Assembly: GCA_052035955.1 (NCBI GenBank)
Contig: JBPOHD010000140.1
Coordinates: 1 to 25,207, forward strand
Direction of reading: 5' to 3'
DNA length: 25,207 nucleotides
Source: JAEUNJ01 sp052035955
Lineage (GTDB): Bacteria; Pseudomonadota; Gammaproteobacteria; Burkholderiales; Rhodocyclaceae
Shown here: positions 15,634 through 23,255 of the stretch, one piece after another
Layout of the letters: every line of letters begins with the position of its first letter
Numbering within the stretch: the first letter of the stretch is position 1
The notes under the pieces: model-generated
Databases searched by the model: none
What the model saw: the letters and a program-made list of their open reading frames with translations, nothing else
What the model was told of the DNA's origin: nothing
Translations under genes and position numbers: made by a program

Positions 15634-16404
15634 TCACTGTTCCGAAAGGTCGAACACGACCGGCAGGTTGACCGTGAAGGACTTGCCTCGCAAGGATTCC
15701 GGGACGGGCGTACGCGTCGTCGCCTGCCGGATGATTTCCAGGGCCGCCGCATCCAGAATCGCCGCACCACTCGAACGAACCACCTGGGTGACCGGGAAGG
15801 GCCTGTCGGAAACGATCGAGATGCGAATCTCCGCCGTGCCCTCGGTGCCCTCGTCGATCGCTTGCCGGGGATAACGCTTGAAACGCTTGGCCTGTCCTGC
15901 CAGGGCAACCCGATACTGGCGCAACCCGCTCGAATCCAGGCCGTCGTCGGATGATTCCCGTTGCGGGGCGGGGGAAATTCCGCCGACCGCTTCGGGAGAG
16001 CCACCGGGCGCGGCATTCGCTGCCGGCCCCGGCGTCGTCACCGGCGTACCGGGCGGGGCGGAAGCAGGGGCCGGCCCGCGCATCTCGCCAAGGTGGGCGG
16101 CCTCGGTGGTGGGAGGCTTGGAGACGACGGATGCCTGGTCGGTACGGACGAGAGGAGAGGGGTGTCCGGCATCTTCCGCAACCCTCGGACTTTCAAGCGG
16201 ACGGGGCGGTTCATCCGGAACCGTCGCTGCGGGTCCCGCAGGCATGGACGGAGCCTTGAGAATTGCCTTCAACGGACCCGCAGCCGGGGCGCCGGTGGGC
16301 GGCGCATGCGGCGAAAGCCGGCCGAGCACCATCGCGTGCAGCATCAGCGAAATGACCAAAGCTGACGGCAAGAATCCCAACTGCTGTCGGTTTTGGATGT
16401 TCAT
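15634..16404 (-). CDS. TonB-family energy transducer-like protein
   Basis: The 256-residue protein has one N-terminal membrane helix (about 11-28), a long Pro/Ala-rich periplasmic spacer (about 33-155) and a C-terminal TonB-type domain with KRYPRQAIDEGTEGTAEIRISI-like sequence (from about 172) and a closing segment NLPVVFDLS. TonB proteins transmit inner-membrane proton motive force to outer-membrane transporters. No exbB, exbD or TonB-dependent receptor is present here, so it is an orphan copy whose partner is elsewhere or whose role differs. Its start lies 42 bp from the divergent HNH gene. Confidence 0.85.
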   Translation of the reverse strand: MNIQNRQQLGFLPSALVISLMLHAMVLGRLSPHAPPTGAPAAGPLKAILKAPSMPAGPAATVPDEPPRPLESPRVAEDAGHPSPLVRTDQASVVSKPPTTEAAHLGEMRGPAPASAPPGTPVTTPGPAANAAPGGSPEAVGGISPAPQRESSDDGLDSSGLRQYRVALAGQAKRFKRYPRQAIDEGTEGTAEIRISIVSDRPFPVTQVVRSSGAAILDAAALEIIRQATTRTPVPESLRGKSFTVNLPVVFDLSEQ

Positions 16405-16446
16405 TTTGCTTTGCCAAGCCGGAGGCCTTGTGGCATTTTAGTCGAG

Positions 16447-17019
16447 ATGCCCAATCAACCCCTGATCCTCACGCTGGACCAGCACGGAGTCCCCCACCGA
16501 TGGGTGACGTGGCAACACGCGTGCTTCTACTATGCGAAAGACTTGGTGGCCTGGTCCATCGGCGAGCACTGCTTCACCTTCCGTGGCGGAACGAACCGCG
16601 TCACGGGGCAGCGGTCGGAAATCCACGCCAACAGCATCATCGCCATAAGGGGCAAGGCGCTCGCCTCCAGGGCCCTGTTTCAAGTGCCTCCCCTGGACAA
16701 CCAGGAGCTCTTCCACCGGGATCGCCATATCTGCGCCTATTGCGGCGACGAACTGCCGACCGTGCGGCTGACCCGGGACCACGTCCTGCCGGTCTCCCAG
16801 GGCGGCCGCGACACCTGGATGAACGTGGTCACCGCCTGCCGCAGCTGCAACCAGAGGAAAAGCGGCCGAACTCCCGAACAGGCGGGAATGCAGTTGCTTT
16901 ACGCCCCCTACATTCCCAACAAGGCGGAATATCTGATCCTCTGCAATCGTCATATCCTGGCGGACCAGATGGATTTCCTGGCCCGCCACGTGCCGAAGAC
17001 CAGCCGCGTATCGCCCTGA
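16447..17019 (+). CDS. HNH endonuclease family protein
   Basis: The 190-residue protein has an HNH nuclease module in its second half. Two CxxC zinc pairs (Cys96/Cys99 in CAYCG and Cys131/Cys134 in CRSC) flank the catalytic motif TRDHVLPVSQGG (Asp111, His112) and Asn126 in WMNVVTACRSC. The N-terminal 90 residues (LTLDQHGVPHRWVTWQHAC...) form a distinct conserved-looking region I cannot assign. No methylase, restriction or phage genes are nearby, so a restriction role is not supported. I prefer the ATG at 16447; an in-frame ATG at 16393 would overlap the tonB-like start. No strong Shine-Dalgarno sequence is seen. Confidence 0.88.
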   Translation: MPNQPLILTLDQHGVPHRWVTWQHACFYYAKDLVAWSIGEHCFTFRGGTNRVTGQRSEIHANSIIAIRGKALASRALFQVPPLDNQELFHRDRHICAYCGDELPTVRLTRDHVLPVSQGGRDTWMNVVTACRSCNQRKSGRTPEQAGMQLLYAPYIPNKAEYLILCNRHILADQMDFLARHVPKTSRVSP

Positions 17020-17095
17020 AGCCACCGGCCGCCGCCAAAGACCGCGAGACGCCAGGGGTGTCCGCCGCGGTCCGAAACGGCTAGGATGCGCGCCC

Positions 17096-19300
17096 ATGCA
17101 AGCCTCGACCACGCCCCGAGCCCTCACCGCCTATCGACCCTACTGGGCCAGGCGCTTCGGCACGGCGCGCTTCCTGCCCATGTCCCCGGCCGAAATGGAG
17201 GCCCTGGGCTGGGACGCCTGCGACGTGATCCTGGTGACCGGAGACGCCTATATCGACCACCCGAGCTTCGGCATGGCCCTGGTGGGGCGCCTGCTCGAGG
17301 CGCAGGGTTTCCGGGTCGGCATCATCAGCCAGCCGGACTGGCGATCGGCTGCGGACTTTCGACGCCTGGGTCGTCCGCGGCTCTTCTACGGGATCACGGC
17401 CGGCAACATGGATTCGATGGTGAATCGCTACACCTCGGACCGGAAGATCCGCTCCGACGACGCCTACACCCCGGACGGTGCCGCCGACCGGCGCCCGGAC
17501 CGGGCGGTCGTCGTATACGCCCAGCGGGCCCGGGAGGCCTTTCCGGATTGCCCGGTCGTGATCGGTGGTATCGAAGCCTCCCTGCGTCGCATCGCCCATT
17601 ACGACTACTGGTCCGACACGGTGCGGCGCTCAGTTCTGGTCGACAGCAAGGCCGACCTGCTGCTTTTCGGGAACGCCGAGCGGGCGCTGGTGGAACTGTC
17701 CCACCGGCTGGGTCGCGGCGAATCCATCGGCGCTATCCGCGACCTGCGCGGATCGGCCTTCATGGCGACGCGCGGGTGGCGGCCGTCCGACCAATGGATC
17801 GAAATCGATTCCACGGTGGTAGATACGCCCGGCGGCGTCGCGCCGCATCCGGACCCCTACGCGATGAACCAGACTCCGGCGCTTCCAGTGGCAACGGGCC
17901 CGCAACCGGTACGCTTGCTTTCCCGTGACGAGCGACTGGCCCAACGGAGGCAGGCACGCAGCCTGACCGTCATTCGCCTGCCGGCCTTCGAGGCAGTGAA
18001 GCACGACCCGGTCCTCTATGCCCACGCCTCCCGTGCCTTTCATCTGGAATCCAATCCGGGCAATGCCCGCGCCCTCGTCCAGGCCCACGGCGACGGGCCG
18101 GCGGCCCGAGACCTCTGGCTGAATCCCCCGCCCATCCCCCTGAGCACGCCGGAGATGGACCATGTCTATGGCCTGCCCTATGCGCGGCAACCCCACCCGG
18201 CCTACGGCGCTGCCCGAATTCCGGCCTGGGAGATGATCCGCTTCTCCGTGAACATCATGCGCGGCTGCTTCGGCGGGTGCACCTTCTGTTCCATCACCGA
18301 GCACGAGGGACGCATCATCCAGAGCCGCTCCGAGCAATCCATATTGCATGAAATCGAGGAGATCCGCGACCGGACTCCGGGGTTTACGGGGATCGTGTCC
18401 GACCTCGGAGGACCGACCGCCAACATGTACCGGATGGCCTGCAAGGACGCGAAGATAGAGTCGGCGTGCCGCCGCCTGTCCTGCGTCTACCCGGGCATCT
18501 GCGAGAACCTGGACACGGACCATGGTCCCCTGATCCGCCTCTATCGCAAGGCACGGACCCTCCCGGGGGTCAAGAAGGTGCTGATCGGCTCCGGCCTGCG
18601 CTACGACTTGGCGGTGCGTTCCCCTGATTACGTGAAGGAACTGGTGACCCACCACGTGGGCGGCTACCTGAAGATTGCGCCGGAGCACACGGAAGAAGGC
18701 CCCCTCTCGAAAATGATGAAGCCGGGCATGGGCGCCTACGAGAAGTTCAAGCGCCTGTTCGACCAGGCATCGAAGGCCGCCGGCAAGGAGCAGTACCTGA
18801 TTCCCTATTTCATTGCCGCGCACCCGGGAACAACGGACGAGGACATGCTGGAACTGGCCTTGTGGCTCAAGCACAACGACTTCCGGCTAGACCAGGTGCA
18901 GACCTTCTTGCCGACACCGCTCGCCCTGGCAACGGCCATGTACCACAGCGCCAAGAACCCCTTGCGCAAGGTCGGAGCGGCGTCGGAAACCGTCCCGGTC
19001 GTGCGCGGTGCGCGGCAACGCAGATTGCACAAGGCCTTCCTGCGCTGGCACGATCCCGAGAACTGGCCGCTGCTGCGGGAGGCACTGGTCGCCATGGGAC
19101 GCAGCGACCTGATCGGTCCCGGCAAACGCCATCTGGTCCCGCCGCCACGGCCTGGCGAAACGCCGATGCGACGTCGCTCAGGGCCAAAGCCGACTGCAAC
19201 CGGCGCCCAACCGTCGACCGGCCATACCGGAGCCGCTTCAAGGCCACCGGCCCGGCCCACCGCAAAGGCTCGCCAGCCGACCCGCCGCGGGGCAAAATAG
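17096..19300 (+). CDS. ygiQ: YgiQ family radical SAM protein
   Basis: The 734-residue product carries the radical SAM cluster motif CxxxCxxC at Cys391, Cys395 and Cys398 (MRGCFGGCTFC), preceded by a long YgiQ-specific N-terminal region (residues 1-360) that includes VILVTGDAYIDHPSFG and PVVIGGIEASLRRIAHYDYW. After the SAM core come the family segments GGYLKIAPEHTEEGPLSKMMK and VQTFLPTPLALATAMYHS. The last 60 or so residues are low-complexity, rich in Pro, Arg, Lys and Thr. The reaction catalysed by YgiQ is not established. AGGA lies about 12 nt before the ATG. It is the first gene of a plus-strand run with the methyltransferase and uup. Confidence 0.95.
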   Translation: MQASTTPRALTAYRPYWARRFGTARFLPMSPAEMEALGWDACDVILVTGDAYIDHPSFGMALVGRLLEAQGFRVGIISQPDWRSAADFRRLGRPRLFYGITAGNMDSMVNRYTSDRKIRSDDAYTPDGAADRRPDRAVVVYAQRAREAFPDCPVVIGGIEASLRRIAHYDYWSDTVRRSVLVDSKADLLLFGNAERALVELSHRLGRGESIGAIRDLRGSAFMATRGWRPSDQWIEIDSTVVDTPGGVAPHPDPYAMNQTPALPVATGPQPVRLLSRDERLAQRRQARSLTVIRLPAFEAVKHDPVLYAHASRAFHLESNPGNARALVQAHGDGPAARDLWLNPPPIPLSTPEMDHVYGLPYARQPHPAYGAARIPAWEMIRFSVNIMRGCFGGCTFCSITEHEGRIIQSRSEQSILHEIEEIRDRTPGFTGIVSDLGGPTANMYRMACKDAKIESACRRLSCVYPGICENLDTDHGPLIRLYRKARTLPGVKKVLIGSGLRYDLAVRSPDYVKELVTHHVGGYLKIAPEHTEEGPLSKMMKPGMGAYEKFKRLFDQASKAAGKEQYLIPYFIAAHPGTTDEDMLELALWLKHNDFRLDQVQTFLPTPLALATAMYHSAKNPLRKVGAASETVPVVRGARQRRLHKAFLRWHDPENWPLLREALVAMGRSDLIGPGKRHLVPPPRPGETPMRRRSGPKPTATGAQPSTGHTGAASRPPARPTAKARQPTRRGAK

Positions 19301-19354
19301 CGGCCCCGCGCGGCAACCGCGCCAGGCAATAGCCCCCAGCCCGTCTTTTCGATC

Positions 19355-19957
19355 ATGCCTACCTTCCTACACGTCGGTTGCGGCCGCAAGCGCAAGGACC
19401 GCACGACGGCCGCCTTCGCCGGGGCCGAGTGGCGCGAATTGCGCCTGGATATCGATCCGGCGGCCCAGCCCGACATCGTCGGCAGCATGCTCGACATGGC
19501 CGCCGTGTCGGATGGAAGCGTGGACGCGGTTTTTTCCAGCCATAACATCGAACACCTGTACCCGCACGACGTGCCGCGGGCCCTGGTCGAGTTCCTCCGG
19601 GTCCTCAAGCCGGAAGGCTTCCTGATCCTGACCTGTCCCGATCTGCAGTCGGTTGCCAGACTCGTCGCCGAGGACAAGCTGACCGAGCCCGCCTACACCT
19701 CACCGGCCGGTCCCATCGCACCCATCGACATCCTCTACGGCCACCGCCCCCAGATGGCCGCCGGAAATCTGTACATGGCCCATCGGTGTGGCTTCACGCT
19801 GAAGGTACTCCTCGGCACCCTCAAGGCCGCCGGTTTTTCCGCAGTGGCCGGAAAACGCCGACAAGCCCCCGCCTTCGACCTCTGGGCTGCGGCCACCCCT
19901 ACCGCGACGGACGCGGACACCCTGAAACGCCTCGCCGCCGCCCACTTCCCGGCCTGA
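19355..19957 (+). CDS. Class I SAM-dependent methyltransferase domain protein
   Basis: The 200-residue protein starts straight at the SAM-binding motif I (FLHVGCGRKRKD). An acidic strand end (ELRLDIDP), a motif with SSHNIEHLYPHDV and the post-motif segment EFLRVLKPEGFLILTCPD follow, all typical of methyltransferase type 11 proteins. The substrate cannot be predicted. It follows ygiQ by 54 bp and precedes uup by 9 bp, so it is probably co-transcribed with at least uup. No clear Shine-Dalgarno sequence is visible before the ATG. Confidence 0.88.
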   Translation: MPTFLHVGCGRKRKDRTTAAFAGAEWRELRLDIDPAAQPDIVGSMLDMAAVSDGSVDAVFSSHNIEHLYPHDVPRALVEFLRVLKPEGFLILTCPDLQSVARLVAEDKLTEPAYTSPAGPIAPIDILYGHRPQMAAGNLYMAHRCGFTLKVLLGTLKAAGFSAVAGKRRQAPAFDLWAAATPTATDADTLKRLAAAHFPA

Positions 19958-19966
19958 TCGGATCCC

Positions 19967-21865
19967 ATGCCGCTGCTTTCCGTCACCAACGCCCATCTCG
20001 CGTTCGGCCACGTCCCCCTGCTCGACAGCGTCTCGATGCAACTGGATCCCGGCGAACGGGTAGCCCTCATTGGCCGCAATGGCAGCGGCAAGTCGTCACT
20101 GCTGGCCGCCCTGGCCGGGCAAGCCCATCTGGACGACGGGGAAACGTGGCGCGCGCCGGGACTTCGCCTGGGCTACGTGGCCCAGGAGCCGCCCTTGCCC
20201 GAGGACGAGACGGTCTTTTCTGCCGTCGTCGCCGGAATGGGCGAGGTGTCCCGACTGCTGGCGGAATACCATGAGGTCTCGCGGCGGCTGGCCGAACCGG
20301 GGGCGGGCCACGCCGAGTTGCTGCCCCGCCTGGAAACCCTGCAGCACGAGCTCGAATCCCAGGGTGCCTGGAGTTGGGAAAGCCAGGCGGAGCGGGCCAT
20401 CAGCCGCTTTTCCCTGGATCCGGACGCCCGGGTCGGCAGCCTGTCCGGGGGCCAGAAGAAGCGGCTCGCCCTGGCCCGTGCGCTTTCCGTCACGCCCGAC
20501 GTGCTGCTCCTGGACGAACCGACCAACCACCTGGACATCGGCGCCATCGAGTGGCTCGAAGACCTGTTGCTGGAATCCGGCACGGCCCTGCTCTTCATCA
20601 CCCACGACCGGCGTTTCCTGGACCGCCTGGCGACCCGGGTGATCGAACTCGACCGCGGCCGGTTGGCAGATTTCCCCGGCAGCTACGGCGAGTACCAGCG
20701 ACGCAAGGAGCAATTGCTCAACGAGGAAGCGCTCGCCGCCGCCCGCTTCGACAAGCTGCTCAAGGAAGAGGAAGTCTGGATTCGAAAAGGCGTCGAGGCG
20801 AGGCGCACGCGGGCCCAGTTCCGCGTCCAGCGACTGGACCGCCTGAGGGCAGAGCGGGCCGCCAGGCGCGAGCGCATGGGGCGGGTCAGCCTGCAGGTAG
20901 ATGCGGGCGAGAAGAGTGGGCAACTGGTGGCCGAACTTCAGCACGTGTCCAAATCATTCGGCGGGCCCCCGGTGGTGAAGGATTTCGGCTGCCGCATCCT
21001 GAGGGGCGACCGTATTGGCGTCATAGGCCCCAATGGCGCCGGCAAGACGACCCTCCTGCGCCTGATCCTGGGCCAGTTGGTTCCCGACACGGGGACCATC
21101 AGGCGGGGTACGCGCCTGGAGGTGGCCTATTTCGACCAGTTCCGAACCCAACTGGATCCCGAGGCGATATTGGCGGACATCATCTCGCCGGGTTCCGAAT
21201 ACGTGGAGATCCTCGGCCAACGCAAGCACGTCATCGGTTACCTGGGCGACTTCCTGTTCGCGCCGGAACGGGCCCGTTCCCCCGTCAAATCCCTCTCCGG
21301 CGGCGAACGCAATCGCCTGTTATTGGCCCGCCTGTTCGCGCGACCGGCCAACGTGCTGGTCCTCGACGAACCGACCAACGATCTCGACATCGAGACATTG
21401 GAGCTTCTCGAACAGCTGCTCCAGGACTATGACGGAACCATCTTCCTGGTCAGCCACGACAGAGTATTCCTGGACAACGTCGTGACCCAGTCGATCGTCG
21501 CCGAGGGCGCTGGCGCGTGGCGCGAATACGCCGGCGGCTACAGCGACTGGGCAGCCTGGAAGTCGAAGCAGACCACCGCCTCCGAACCCCAGTTCGAACG
21601 CAAGGCGGCGCCAGCGGCAAAGACGCCCGTCCGACCGAAGGATGGCGGGCTCACCTGGAAGGAACAGCGAGAGCTGGAGGCCCTGCCGGCGAAGATCGCC
21701 GAACTGGAGGCCGAGCAGAAGTGCCTGGCGGCAGCCCTGGAGGATCCGGACCTTTACCGCAGGGACGGCGACACGGCCCGGGCGAAGGCGGACCGGCTTG
21801 CCACCATCGAGGACGAACTGACTTCGCTCCTCCAACGATGGGAGGCTTTGGAGAATCGGGCCTAA
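19967..21865 (+). CDS. uup: ABC-F family ATPase Uup
   Basis: This soluble, ribosome-associated type of ABC protein has two ATPase domains and no membrane segments. Domain 1 has Walker A GRNGSGKS (36-43), signature LSGGQ (159-163) and Walker B LLLDEP (180-185). Domain 2 has GPNGAGKT (354-361), LSGGE (443-447) and VLVLDEP. The inter-domain linker is rich in Arg and Glu, and the last 70 residues form a charged coiled coil, which separates Uup from EttA-like members. Uup is linked to DNA-structure stability and ribosome function in E. coli. The product is 632 residues, normal for Uup. The start codon is 9 bp after the methyltransferase stop. Confidence 0.94.
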   Translation: MPLLSVTNAHLAFGHVPLLDSVSMQLDPGERVALIGRNGSGKSSLLAALAGQAHLDDGETWRAPGLRLGYVAQEPPLPEDETVFSAVVAGMGEVSRLLAEYHEVSRRLAEPGAGHAELLPRLETLQHELESQGAWSWESQAERAISRFSLDPDARVGSLSGGQKKRLALARALSVTPDVLLLDEPTNHLDIGAIEWLEDLLLESGTALLFITHDRRFLDRLATRVIELDRGRLADFPGSYGEYQRRKEQLLNEEALAAARFDKLLKEEEVWIRKGVEARRTRAQFRVQRLDRLRAERAARRERMGRVSLQVDAGEKSGQLVAELQHVSKSFGGPPVVKDFGCRILRGDRIGVIGPNGAGKTTLLRLILGQLVPDTGTIRRGTRLEVAYFDQFRTQLDPEAILADIISPGSEYVEILGQRKHVIGYLGDFLFAPERARSPVKSLSGGERNRLLLARLFARPANVLVLDEPTNDLDIETLELLEQLLQDYDGTIFLVSHDRVFLDNVVTQSIVAEGAGAWREYAGGYSDWAAWKSKQTTASEPQFERKAAPAAKTPVRPKDGGLTWKEQRELEALPAKIAELEAEQKCLAAALEDPDLYRRDGDTARAKADRLATIEDELTSLLQRWEALENRA

Positions 21866-22114
21866 TGCCCACGGGCATCCAGGTGCGGAATACCCAGGAC
21901 GATTACTCGGCATGTGGGCAAGGTGATGCGCGTCCCGCCCCCCATGGCCGAGGATTTCGACCAGGATTCCCGATCCTCGAGGGCCAGCAGGTGGCTGGAA
22001 GCATAGCATTGCGTCACCACGAGCATACCGCCCAGATGAGGAGGACTCACCGATCCCAGCCAACCTCCATCGACCCCGGCGGGCACATATGGACGCCGGT
22101 CAACCGTGTGGGAA
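21866..22114. other. Intergenic region between convergent uup and tusE
   Basis: These 249 bp separate two convergent genes. I see no intrinsic terminator with a T-run for either gene. One open minus-strand frame (21862-22086) exists but has no recognisable domain and is treated as unsupported. Confidence 0.5.
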
Positions 22115-22444
22115 TCACACGCAACCGGTAGGTTTCGGCATCCCGGCGTAACGCGCGGCCTGCTTGGCCGGGCCGTAGGGAAAGAGGTCGAACAGGTATT
22201 TCTTGTCCGCGTACTCCGCTCCCAGGGATTGACCGATGTTCTTGGTCATGATCCGGAGATTCGGCGCGGTACCGTACTCTTGGTAATAACTGCGTATCCA
22301 GTTGAGCACTTTCCAGTGCTCTTCGGTCAAGGCGAGCTGGTCCTCCCGCGACAGGCACTCCGCCACGTCCTCGGTCCAGTCGTCCAGGTTGGCCAGATAG
22401 CCTTCGGCGTCGGTTTCGATCTCGCGACCGTTAATGGCGATCAT
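22115..22444 (-). CDS. tusE: TusE/DsrC family sulfur-relay protein
   Basis: The 109-residue protein has the DsrC/TusE fold signature: EGYLANLDDWTEDVAE, LTEEHWKVLNWIRSYYQEY, PNLRIMTKNIG and a flexible C-terminal arm ending PKPTGCV. The penultimate cysteine (CysB) is present, but the second cysteine of true DsrC, eleven residues earlier, is Ala. This points to a TusE-like sulfur carrier, as in tRNA 2-thiouridine synthesis, rather than the DsrC partner of sulfite reductase. A strong ribosome binding site (AAAGGAG) lies 8 nt or so before the ATG. No tusBCD or dsr genes are nearby. Confidence 0.92.
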   Translation of the reverse strand: MIAINGREIETDAEGYLANLDDWTEDVAECLSREDQLALTEEHWKVLNWIRSYYQEYGTAPNLRIMTKNIGQSLGAEYADKKYLFDLFPYGPAKQAARYAGMPKPTGCV

Positions 22445-22479
22445 CGGGTTCTCCTTTCAGGGGTTGTGAATTCCCTACT

Positions 22480-22507
22480 ATTTTACTATGGTTTTGTCGC
22501 GAGCCAA
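22480..22507 (-). promoter_or_regulatory. Probable sigma-70 promoter of tusE
   Basis: On the minus strand, -35 TTGGCT (22507-22502) and -10 TAAAAT (22485-22480) are separated by 16 bp. The expected start point leaves a leader of about 30 nt before the strong tusE ribosome binding site. Confidence 0.6.
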
Positions 22508-22617
22508 TAGCCCAAAAGGGTTATGGCTCCTCCTCCGCCATGCCGCCTCAACGGATCAATTCAATCCGAGGCGCCCCGACTGTGAAAACTGATGATCGTG
22601 ATTGACGTGGCCAAACA

Positions 22618-22794
22618 CTACTTGTGGCCACCACCGCCCGTGATGCCTGGCAAGGGGCGGGCCGATGCCGTCTTGGGGATTCCCGGCGACCCAACCGCAG
22701 GCCTGGCCAAGGCCGTACTTGCCGCCGGCGGCACGGCACTCGCGCGGCTATCGCCGACACGCCGCTTTTTCAATTCGTATTGGTCTCGATTCAT
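22618..22794 (-). CDS. Small protein, 58 residues, unknown function
   Basis: The frame begins with MNRDQYELKKRRVGDS, is basic at the N-terminus, becomes Ala/Pro/Gly-rich, and ends in GITGGGGHK. There is no membrane segment, signal peptide, cysteine or recognisable domain. Support for translation comes from the upstream sequence: GGAGGAGG ends 6 nt before the ATG, the best ribosome binding site in this part of the window. A plausible promoter lies about 70 bp further upstream. A GTGGCCA/TGGCCAC inverted repeat (22607-22613, 22625-22631) straddles the stop. It is read in the same direction as the ANTAR regulator upstream and tusE downstream. Conservation is untested, so it may be a spurious ORF. 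Confidence 0.45.
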   Translation of the reverse strand: MNRDQYELKKRRVGDSRASAVPPAASTALARPAVGSPGIPKTASARPLPGITGGGGHK

Positions 22795-22865
22795 ACGTGT
22801 CCTCCTCCACGTTTCGGCAGGCGTATGGGACTCTTGTATCAGATACGCAACCGCATTTCCGGCCG

Positions 22866-22895
22866 AATCTAACCCTCGCGCTATCCCGACGTCAA
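22866..22895 (-). promoter_or_regulatory. Candidate promoter for the 58-residue ORF
   Basis: On the minus strand, -35 TTGACG (22895-22890) and -10 TAGATT (22871-22866) are 18 bp apart. The leader would be about 65 nt and contains a GCGTAT/ATACGC stem (22843-22848, 22821-22826). A GATTCC/GGAATC inverted repeat lies about 46 bp upstream of the -35. Confidence 0.45.
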
Positions 22896-22990
22896 CCCCG
22901 GCTCTTGCGCTGCATCAAATACGGGTGGATTTCTTGTCCGGATTCCCGATCGGAATCGAGGGGCAATCTTTTCTACGAAAGGGAGGGAGC

Positions 22991-23134
22991 ATGAGGTCGA
23001 TTCCGAGCGCGGTCGCCCCCCCGATGGAGGATCAGGGAATGAAAAACGCCCCGCGAAGGGGACGCTCCGGAACCTGGAGGAGTATCTGCCACATTACGTC
23101 TGAAGTGCCGGGCTGCCGCTTGATCTCGTCATGA
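22991..23134 (+). CDS. Possible 47-residue small ORF, weak support
   Basis: The frame starts MRSIPSAVAPPMEDQG and has GGAGGGAG immediately before the ATG with only 1-3 nt spacing. There is no recognisable domain or promoter. A different plus-strand frame across the same DNA ends in LRNLEEYLPHYV at a stop at 23101 but has no start codon, so one of these frames may be a gene relic. Confidence 0.2.
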   Translation: MRSIPSAVAPPMEDQGMKNAPRRGRSGTWRSICHITSEVPGCRLISS

Positions 23135-23156
23135 GGCGATCCCGAATGGGCGTTTC

Positions 23157-23195
23157 GCGGGCAGGCGGGTTTGGTGTCGCTTCCGCCCTGCCCGC
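23157..23195. other. Strong GC-rich hairpin downstream of the ANTAR gene
   Basis: GCGGGCAGGCGG (23157-23168) pairs with CCGCCCTGCCCGC (23183-23195) over 12 bp with one bulged base and a 14-nt loop. It lies 61 bp after the ANTAR-gene stop on the minus strand. Neither strand has a following T-run, so it is not a canonical terminator. It may stabilise the 3' end or act as an RNA regulatory structure. Confidence 0.6.
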
Positions 23196-23255
23196 TCTAT
23201 TCCGTGAACCGGCTCCGATTGTCTGGATGCGGTTTTGCGGCTCGGGCGGCACTCC

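Larger units (their letters stand above)
22508..23255. other. 748-bp region without a recognised gene
   Basis: No known protein family or RNA gene is recognisable between the tusE promoter and the ANTAR regulator. The stretch holds a strong small-ORF candidate on the minus strand (22618-22794) with a promoter, a weaker plus-strand small ORF (22991-23134), an inverted repeat GATTCC/GGAATC (22941-22946 and 22952-22957), and a long GC-rich hairpin (23157-23195). It is richer in palindromes than the other spacers in the window. Confidence 0.6.

Noticed and set aside
21862..22086. A 74-codon minus-strand frame in the uup-tusE spacer
   Set aside because: It has no recognisable domain and no convincing ribosome binding site, and its stop overlaps the end of uup.
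22592..23134. A 180-codon plus-strand frame through the empty region
   Set aside because: Only its last 47 codons have a ribosome binding site; the upstream part is antisense to the better-supported 58-residue ORF and shows no domain.
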